Origin: UMGS1307 sp964523005
GTDB taxonomy: Bacteria; Bacillota; Clostridia; Oscillospirales; CAG-382
Direction of reading: 5' to 3'
NCBI GenBank assembly: GCA_964523005.1
Contig: CAZFZL010000048.1
Span: 1 to 11,047, forward strand
DNA: 11,047 bases
The notes under the pieces were generated by a model that saw only the letters and a list, made by a program, of their open reading frames with translations, ran no database searches and was not told where the DNA came from. A program made the translations under genes and the position numbers. Below, piece after piece: positions 6,175-11,047 of the stretch; positions within the stretch are counted from its first letter, which is position 1, and every line of letters begins with the position of its first letter.

Positions 6175-6721
6175 GAATAAAACCTTTTTCAACTGCATCA
6201 GCGAAGAAAAATGGCTAAATACAATGGCGCAACGCGGACTGCTGCTCGCCGACAGAAAATTCTGTACGTACGGCTTTGCCTATACGCAGGAGCAGTATAC
6301 GGTAAGCGTAGTGAAAATGCACAACGCCGTAAACAACGGCGACAGCGAAGAAGAAATTAAAGCCATAGAAGCGCAGGGCTACACTTATATCTGCGGTTAT
6401 AAATGCTGGGCGTACTTCAAAGGTGCTAACAAATACGAAGCGGGAAACAAGGAGTATTTTCGCCATTACGGAAACATCGCGCTTCTGCTTCTTGCCAGCT
6501 ATACTGTTTCGGCGGGTGTGCTTGCGTATCAAATAAATTTCACTCTTCTCCAAATGCTCAATGCCCAGACACTTGCCGCAAAAACGGTGCTTGTCATATT
6601 TGCCGTTCTTACGTTCGCTTTCCTGATACCGCTGATATATTATACTTATCTAACAACGCTTTTCAGACCGAACGGAAAGAAGCGTCAAAAGAAACAGAAG
6701 GCTGAACCGAATGTCATCTGA
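6164..6721 (+). CDS. DUF2812-like two-helix membrane protein
   Basis: The 185-residue product has a soluble N-terminal half with the pattern EEKWLNTMAQRGLLL at 14-28 and QGYTYICGYKCWAYF at 71-85, as in DUF2812 proteins. Two membrane helices follow near 102-121 and 141-163, and the tail is basic (GKKRQKKQK). The family's function is not established; members often sit beside PadR-type regulators, but none is present here. ATG 6164 has AGAAAGGAA about 11 nt upstream and overlaps the preceding gene by 11 bp. A longer in-frame start at 6104 would lie deep inside the YhhN gene, so I rejected it. The 3' end overlaps the cysteine desulfurase start by 11 bp, so expression is probably coupled. No link between this protein and sulfur transfer can be shown from sequence. 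Confidence 0.65.
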   Translation: MLNENKTFFNCISEEKWLNTMAQRGLLLADRKFCTYGFAYTQEQYTVSVVKMHNAVNNGDSEEEIKAIEAQGYTYICGYKCWAYFKGANKYEAGNKEYFRHYGNIALLLLASYTVSAGVLAYQINFTLLQMLNAQTLAAKTVLVIFAVLTFAFLIPLIYYTYLTTLFRPNGKKRQKKQKAEPNVI

Positions 6722-7904
6722 CAGCGACAGATTCACCGTTTACGCCGACGATACGGCGACCACGTTCATAACGAAACGCGTACTGCGCCGTATGAACGAA
6801 GTATACTGCTCATCGTCAGGAAATCCTTCGTCTCTGTATCAACAGGGAAGACAGGCACACAGACAGCTCGAAACGTCAAGAAAAGAAATCGCCGGCTGCA
6901 TCAACTGTGATGCGGATGAGCTTTTCTTTACCTCCGGCGGATCGGAATCGAACTGCTTCGCTGTCAAGGGCGCCGCACGGTATGCGAAACAAAACGGGAA
7001 GGGCAGTCATATTGTTGCTTCGGCGGTTGAACACCACGCCGTTTTACAGACACTCAATGAGCTTGAAAATGAAGGATTTGACGTATCATATGTCGGCGTT
7101 TCCTGTAACGGAACGGTCGACCCGTCGGAGCTTGAACGCTCTATAAGGGACGATACACTACTCGTGTGCGTTATGTACGTCAATAACGAGCTCGGCACGA
7201 TACAGCCCGTTGAACGGCTCGCTGCCGTTTCTCATTCGCACGGTGCGCTGTTCTTTACCGATGCAGTACAGGCTGTCGGGAAGCTTAATGTTGATGTAAA
7301 AGCGCTCGGCGTCGATATGCTGTCTTTTTCAGCGCATAAATTTCATGGACCGACCGGAGTCGGCGGATTGTATTTAAAAAACGGCGTGAAGCTGCTGCCT
7401 CTCATAAACGGCGGCGGTCAGGAACGCGGTATGCGCGGCGGAACGGAAAACGTACCCGGTATATGCGGCATGGCGCAGGCGCTTACCGATGAGATCGTGA
7501 AACGCAGTGACCCGAAATACAGCACATCGATCCTGAAAAAACGCCTTTATCTGGAGAGAAAGCTCCTTTCGATCGACGGCACGCGCCTCAATTCGACCGT
7601 ACCTGCCTGCATTTCGGAGATACTCAACGTGTCATTCAGCAAAGTGGAGGGCGAAAGCCTCGTGATAGCGCTTGATATGAAGGGAGTATCGGTATCGTCC
7701 GGCTCGGCGTGCGCATCCAGCTCACTTCTGCCGTCACACGTGCTGCTTGCTGCAGGCGTCCCGGAAGAGTATATAAGAGGCACAATCCGAATAACCGTAT
7801 CCGACACACTTACTTACTCAATGCTCGATTATATATATAAAAAAATTAAAGAAAGCACCACACTGCTTCGCAACATGAAACGAACGGAGGACGGCGATGA
7901 ATGA
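6711..7904 (+). CDS. nifS: Cysteine desulfurase (NifS/IscS family, probably MnmA-partner type)
   Basis: This is a PLP-dependent enzyme that takes sulfur from L-cysteine as an enzyme-bound persulfide, giving alanine. The 397 residues match the usual length. Visible motifs are the cofactor-binding TSGGSESN at 74-81, EHHAV with His108, VNNELGT at 157-163, TDAVQAVG with Asp184, the Schiff-base Lys210 in SAHKFHGP, RGGTEN at 242-247 and the persulfide-forming Cys334 in SGSACASSS. The N-terminal motif reads YADDTATT instead of the usual YLDNAATT. The start at 6711 has AGAAGG 9 nt upstream and overlaps the DUF2812 gene by 11 bp. The 8-bp overlap with mnmA suggests that it is a dedicated sulfur donor for tRNA 2-thiolation, as YrvO is in Bacillus subtilis. 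A general role in Fe-S assembly is also possible, but no iscU- or sufU-like scaffold gene is in the window. Confidence 0.92.
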   Translation: MSSDSDRFTVYADDTATTFITKRVLRRMNEVYCSSSGNPSSLYQQGRQAHRQLETSRKEIAGCINCDADELFFTSGGSESNCFAVKGAARYAKQNGKGSHIVASAVEHHAVLQTLNELENEGFDVSYVGVSCNGTVDPSELERSIRDDTLLVCVMYVNNELGTIQPVERLAAVSHSHGALFFTDAVQAVGKLNVDVKALGVDMLSFSAHKFHGPTGVGGLYLKNGVKLLPLINGGGQERGMRGGTENVPGICGMAQALTDEIVKRSDPKYSTSILKKRLYLERKLLSIDGTRLNSTVPACISEILNVSFSKVEGESLVIALDMKGVSVSSGSACASSSLLPSHVLLAAGVPEEYIRGTIRITVSDTLTYSMLDYIYKKIKESTTLLRNMKRTEDGDE

Positions 7905-8916
7905 AAGAATCGTTATAGGTCTGTCCGGCGGTGTTGACAGCGCGTACTGCGCCGCCACGCTCAAGCAGCGCGGCTATTACGTAACGGGTGTTTACCTTGA
8001 AATGAACGGCACCGATACCTCGCAGATGAAGCAGGCTGAACGCTGTGCTGAGCTTATTGGAATAGACTTCGATACGGTAGACGCAAAGGACGCGTTCAGG
8101 ACGCTTGTAATAGGAAATTTCATTTCCGAATATCTGAACGCAAGAACACCGAACCCGTGCGTTTTCTGCAACCGTCATGTAAAAATAGAAACACTTTGCG
8201 CGTATGCGCGTTCACGTGGTATCAAATACGTTTCAACCGGGCATTATGCGCGCATAATGAAAAAAGCGAACGGAAGGTATTCTGTGTTTCGCGCTGCTGA
8301 TCCGAAGAAGGATCAGAGCTATATGCTCTGTATGCTGACACAGGAGCAGCTTTCGATGCTGATAACGCCGCTGTCTGATGTCTTCAAGGACGCGATCAGA
8401 GACAGGATAACTTCTCTGACCGGAAAGAATGAGTATTCCGAAAGTCAGGATGTTTGCTTTATTCCCGACGGTGACCACGCTGCATTTATCGAGAAGAATG
8501 CCGCGCCACTTCCTGGTGAAGGATATTTTATCTCACCGGAGGGTGCGGTGCTCGGGCGCCATCACGGGATATACCGTTATACTGTCGGGCAGCGCCGCGG
8601 GCTTGGCATCGCGCTCGGTGAGCGCGCGTTCGTGACGAAAATCGACCCGGTCACAAATAATATCACCGTCTCAGACAAAAACAGCGTCATGACGAATACG
8701 TTGAAAGTAAGTAACATAAACGTCGTCGGCTGCTGCGAAGACGGAGAGTATGACGTATGCGCGCGATATCACGCAAAGCCCGTCAGATGTACTGTAAAGC
8801 TCAACGGTAGCAGCGCCGCCGTTGAGACCGCTGAAAACGTAAAAGCTGTCACCGCAGGGCAGAGCGCCGTGTTTTACCGCGAGGATGAGCTGTGTTTTGC
8901 CGGTGTCATAGACTGA
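7897..8916 (+). CDS. mnmA: tRNA-specific 2-thiouridylase MnmA
   Basis: MnmA activates the C2 of uridine 34 in tRNA-Lys, -Glu and -Gln with ATP and replaces the oxygen with sulfur received from a cysteine desulfurase. The 339 residues contain the PP-loop GLSGGVDS at 8-15, the tRNA-binding RTPNPCVFCN at 83-92 with nucleophile Cys91, STGHYAR at 113-119, KDQSYML at 138-144, and the second catalytic cysteine Cys187 in ESQDVCFI. The central TVGQRRGLGIALGE (229-242) and the C-terminal beta domain are also typical. The length is slightly below the common 350-370. GGAGG lies 6 nt before ATG 7897, inside the end of the desulfurase gene, so the pair is very likely translationally coupled. Confidence in the function is high. 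Confidence 0.95.
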   Translation: MNERIVIGLSGGVDSAYCAATLKQRGYYVTGVYLEMNGTDTSQMKQAERCAELIGIDFDTVDAKDAFRTLVIGNFISEYLNARTPNPCVFCNRHVKIETLCAYARSRGIKYVSTGHYARIMKKANGRYSVFRAADPKKDQSYMLCMLTQEQLSMLITPLSDVFKDAIRDRITSLTGKNEYSESQDVCFIPDGDHAAFIEKNAAPLPGEGYFISPEGAVLGRHHGIYRYTVGQRRGLGIALGERAFVTKIDPVTNNITVSDKNSVMTNTLKVSNINVVGCCEDGEYDVCARYHAKPVRCTVKLNGSSAAVETAENVKAVTAGQSAVFYREDELCFAGVID

Positions 8917-8931
8917 AGAAAGAGGAACGAT

Positions 8932-9861
8932 ATGCAGTATTCAGTAAAAATAACCGATGTCGCAAAGGAAATGTCCCTTGAACCGGTATATCTGCCGAAC
9001 GACATATCCGAAAGAACAGTCAAAAGAAATGACGTCAGCCGTCCCGGGCTTCCGCTCGCAGGGTTTTTTGATCATTTTGAAAGCGGACGCATCCAGATAA
9101 TCGGGAACATGGAGCACAAATACATCCACCTTCTTTCGCCCGAAAAGCGGTACGAATCGCTCGAACGTTTTTTACAGTGTGATGTCGTATGTATTGCATT
9201 AACGAACGGGCTTGATGTATTTCCGGAGCTTTCTGCACTCTGCGAAAAGTACAAGACACCACTATACCGCTCAAATGATACAACATCGAATTTTATGGCT
9301 GCACTGATAGCGTATCTGAACGTACAGCTCGCTGAAAGAATAACGAAGCACGGTGTACTCGTTGAGGTGTACGGCGAGGGAATACTAATGCTCGGCGACA
9401 GCGGAATAGGCAAGAGCGAAACGGCAATAGAACTCGTCAAACGCGGTCACCGATTCATTGCAGACGACGCGGTCGAGATAAAGAAGGTGTCTTCAAAGAC
9501 ACTCGTCGGTACCGCCCCGGAGCTTATAAGGTATTTTATTGAGCTTCGCGGTATAGGTCTCGTCGATGTACGAAGAATATTCGGTATGGGTTCTGTCAAG
9601 CTGACAGAAAAAATCGATCTTGTGATAAACCTCGAGCCGTGGCAGCAGGGAAAGCTCTACGAACGTCTCGGCCTTGATGACGAATATGAAGAAATACTCG
9701 GGCTGAAGATCCCTTCGATCGTTCTCCCGGTGAAGCCGGGACGCAACCTCGCGGTCGTCATAGAGATAGCCGCGATGAACAACAGACAGAAAAAAATGGG
9801 ATACAACACTGCCGCTGAATTCAACAAGCGTTATATGCAGATGTATGATACCCAGATATAA
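8932..9861 (+). CDS. hprK: HPr kinase/phosphorylase
   Basis: HprK phosphorylates Ser46 of the phosphotransferase protein HPr when glycolytic intermediates are high and removes the phosphate when they are low. It thereby controls CcpA-type catabolite repression and inducer exclusion in Gram-positive bacteria. The 309 residues have the family's usual length. They show the poorly conserved N-terminal domain (1-130), His140 just before the core, the Walker A loop GDSGIGKS at 155-162, FIADDAVEI with Asp178/Asp179 and the family signature ELRGIGLVDV at 204-213. VKPGRN at 267-272 resembles the conserved C-terminal loop. The start has AAGAGGA a few bases upstream and lies 15 nt after mnmA. The glucokinase gene follows by 18 nt, a logical pairing of sugar phosphorylation with sugar sensing. 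Confidence 0.96.
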   Translation: MQYSVKITDVAKEMSLEPVYLPNDISERTVKRNDVSRPGLPLAGFFDHFESGRIQIIGNMEHKYIHLLSPEKRYESLERFLQCDVVCIALTNGLDVFPELSALCEKYKTPLYRSNDTTSNFMAALIAYLNVQLAERITKHGVLVEVYGEGILMLGDSGIGKSETAIELVKRGHRFIADDAVEIKKVSSKTLVGTAPELIRYFIELRGIGLVDVRRIFGMGSVKLTEKIDLVINLEPWQQGKLYERLGLDDEYEEILGLKIPSIVLPVKPGRNLAVVIEIAAMNNRQKKMGYNTAAEFNKRYMQMYDTQI

Positions 9862-9879
9862 AAACAGGAGAAATAGAGT

Positions 9880-10836
9880 ATGTATTACATTGGAGTAGAC
9901 CTCGGAGGAACGAATATCGCTGCGGGGATCACCGATGACAACGGAAAAATATTGATCAAGGATTCCGTCCCTACGCTTGCAAAAAGAGAGCCTGATGCCA
10001 TTGTCCGCGATATAGCGGACCTTTGCATAGCTTTGATTGAAAAGTTCAACATTACCGTCAGCGAAGTCAAGTATATCGGTATCGCAACCCCCGGTATAGC
10101 AAACCGCGCGAGAGGGTGTGTGGATTACGCCTGCTCGCTTCCATTCAAAAACTATCCGCTCGTTAAAAAGCTTCAGGATATGACCGGTGTAAAAAAGGTC
10201 TATATCGAAAACGACGCCAACGCCGCGGCGCTCGGAGAAGCTATCTGCGGCGCGGCAAAGAATTGTGATAACTCAGTCATGATCACGCTCGGAACGGGCG
10301 TGGGCGGCGGATGTATAATCAATCGAAGGGTGTACAGCGGCTTCAACTTCTGCGGTCCTGAGCTTGGGCATATCGTCATCGTACACAACGGACGCGAATG
10401 CTCCTGCGGCAGGCGCGGCTGCTGGGAAACCTATTCCTCCGCGACGGGTCTGATAAGAACAACTCGTGAAAAAATGCTGATGACGAAGGAAACTGTAATG
10501 TGGGAGCTCGTCGACGGTGATATCGATAAGATCAGCGGACGCACGGCGTTCACCGCCGCGAAGCAGGGTGACAAGGCGGCTCTCGAGGTCGTCGATGAAT
10601 ACGAACGATATCTTGCCGACGGCATCGTCAATATCATCAATATATTCCAGCCGGAGGTGCTCTGTATCGGCGGAGGTATAAGCGGTGAGGGAGACTACCT
10701 TCTCAACCCGATACTCAGTATCGTCGACACCGAAGAGTATGCTCGCGACAGTACTTCGAGAACAAAAATCAAAATAGCCGAGCTCGGGAACAACGCCGGT
10801 ATAATCGGCGCGGCTATGCTCGGCACACACCAATAA
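9880..10836 (+). CDS. glk: ROK-family glucokinase
   Basis: The 318-residue cytoplasmic enzyme probably phosphorylates glucose, or a related hexose, with ATP to the 6-phosphate for glycolysis. ROK features are the N-terminal phosphate loop GVDLGGTNIAAG at 5-16, the sugar-binding ENDANAAALGE at 110-120 with catalytic Asp112, LGTGVGGG at 137-144, and PELGH with Glu161 and His164. The zinc-binding CSCGRRGC spans 174-181 (Cys174, Cys176, Cys181). There is no N-terminal helix-turn-helix, so it is a kinase rather than a ROK repressor. AGGAGA precedes ATG 9880. Glucose is the likely substrate given the HprK neighbour, but fructose, allose or N-acetyl-sugars cannot be excluded from motifs alone. Free glucose from non-PTS uptake or from glycoside hydrolysis would need such a kinase. 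Confidence 0.9.
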   Translation: MYYIGVDLGGTNIAAGITDDNGKILIKDSVPTLAKREPDAIVRDIADLCIALIEKFNITVSEVKYIGIATPGIANRARGCVDYACSLPFKNYPLVKKLQDMTGVKKVYIENDANAAALGEAICGAAKNCDNSVMITLGTGVGGGCIINRRVYSGFNFCGPELGHIVIVHNGRECSCGRRGCWETYSSATGLIRTTREKMLMTKETVMWELVDGDIDKISGRTAFTAAKQGDKAALEVVDEYERYLADGIVNIINIFQPEVLCIGGGISGEGDYLLNPILSIVDTEEYARDSTSRTKIKIAELGNNAGIIGAAMLGTHQ

Positions 10837-10847
10837 AAAGGGGAATC

Positions 10848-10878
10848 ACACTTCAGGCTTTCATCAAAAGGGAAGTGT
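10848..10878. repeat. Short inverted repeat before lon
   Basis: ACACTTC (10848-10854) and GAAGTGT (10872-10878) form a 7-bp inverted repeat with a 17-nt gap in the 55-nt space between the glucokinase and lon genes. It does not match the CIRCE operator (TTAGCACTC-N9-GAGTGCTAA) or the CtsR direct heptads usually linked with heat-shock protease genes. It may be an RNA hairpin in the lon leader or chance. Confidence 0.3.
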
Positions 10879-10891
10879 ACATTAAAGAACA

Positions 10892-11047
10892 ATGCAAGTA
10901 ACAGAACAGCTTCATACCTATAACGCAATAGCGCTCCGCGGACTTGTGGTTTTTCCCGGGGTTACGACCACCTTTGAAATAGCGAGAAAAGGCTCTGTCA
11001 AAGCGCTGAAACTCAGCGAAGATTCCGGAAAACTCGTATATCTTGTA
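10892..11047 (+). CDS. lon: ATP-dependent protease Lon (endopeptidase La), N-terminal fragment
   Basis: The last 156 bases encode the first 52 residues of a protein that continues past the right edge. The segment IALRGLVVFPGVTTTFEIAR followed by SVKAL and KLVYLV matches the start of the Lon N-terminal substrate-recognition domain, whose usual form is LPLRGLVVFPG. Lon degrades misfolded and selected regulatory proteins in the cytoplasm; the AAA+ and Ser-Lys protease domains would lie outside the window. An in-frame TAA at 10883 makes ATG 10892 the first possible start. The ribosome site is weak: GGGAAG lies about 16 nt away and AAAGAA closer in. The gene follows glucokinase by 55 nt with no visible terminator or good promoter between them. 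Confidence 0.85.
   Translation, partial: MQVTEQLHTYNAIALRGLVVFPGVTTTFEIARKGSVKALKLSEDSGKLVYLV

Noticed and set aside
10273..10833. A 186-codon minus-strand frame opposite the glucokinase gene.
   Set aside because: The plus strand carries all the ROK motifs in order. The antisense frame shows no motif and arises from the codon bias of the sense gene.
10837..10891. A CIRCE or CtsR heat-shock operator before lon.
   Set aside because: The only inverted repeat there is ACACTTC/GAAGTGT with a 17-nt gap, which fits neither consensus.
1..11047. A CRISPR array or an insertion sequence.
   Set aside because: No regularly spaced direct repeats, no transposase motif and no cas-like protein were found on either strand.

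Overview
The window looks like a chromosomal segment from a low-to-mid GC Gram-positive anaerobe of the Clostridia, probably Oscillospirales-like. The basis is HPr kinase/phosphorylase (a Gram-positive catabolite-control enzyme) next to a ROK glucokinase, a MnmA of the PCVxCN type, strong sigma-A promoters with 17-bp spacers, and GGAGG-type ribosome binding sites. I cannot assign a species.

Left part (1-3149, minus strand): a three-gene operon behind a near-consensus promoter at 3121-3149. In transcription order it encodes a small Ntn-type amide hydrolase with Cys2 as nucleophile, a 553-residue protein with a 7TM-type sensor domain and a degenerate kinase-like C-terminus, and a soluble PAS-histidine-kinase-like protein that runs off the left edge. 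The last two genes overlap by the 4 bases ATGA. This looks like a two-subunit sensor kinase coupled to an amidase, and is the least ordinary part of the window.

Middle (3150-3831): a tRNA-Thr(UGU) / tRNA-Tyr(GUA) pair on the minus strand, with a consensus promoter and encoded CCA ends. It is followed by a terminator-like hairpin embedded in a 101-bp segment with three copies of one inverted-repeat arm. A possible 20-codon ORF sits between this segment and the amidase promoter. The remaining bases, 3604-3765, hold only a short hairpin.

Right part (3832-11047, plus strand): first a monocistronic, membrane-anchored SurA/PrsA-like foldase (parvulin domain) ending at a strong intrinsic terminator. 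Then a consensus promoter at 5370-5398 starts a tightly packed set: YhhN-family membrane protein, DUF2812-like membrane protein, cysteine desulfurase, mnmA, hprK, ROK glucokinase and the start of lon. The first four genes overlap by 11, 11 and 8 bp, and the next gaps are 15, 18 and 55 nt. I see no terminator inside, so one long transcript is likely. Functionally it joins tRNA wobble-uridine thiolation (desulfurase + MnmA), sugar sensing and phosphorylation (HprK + glucokinase) and protein quality control (Lon).
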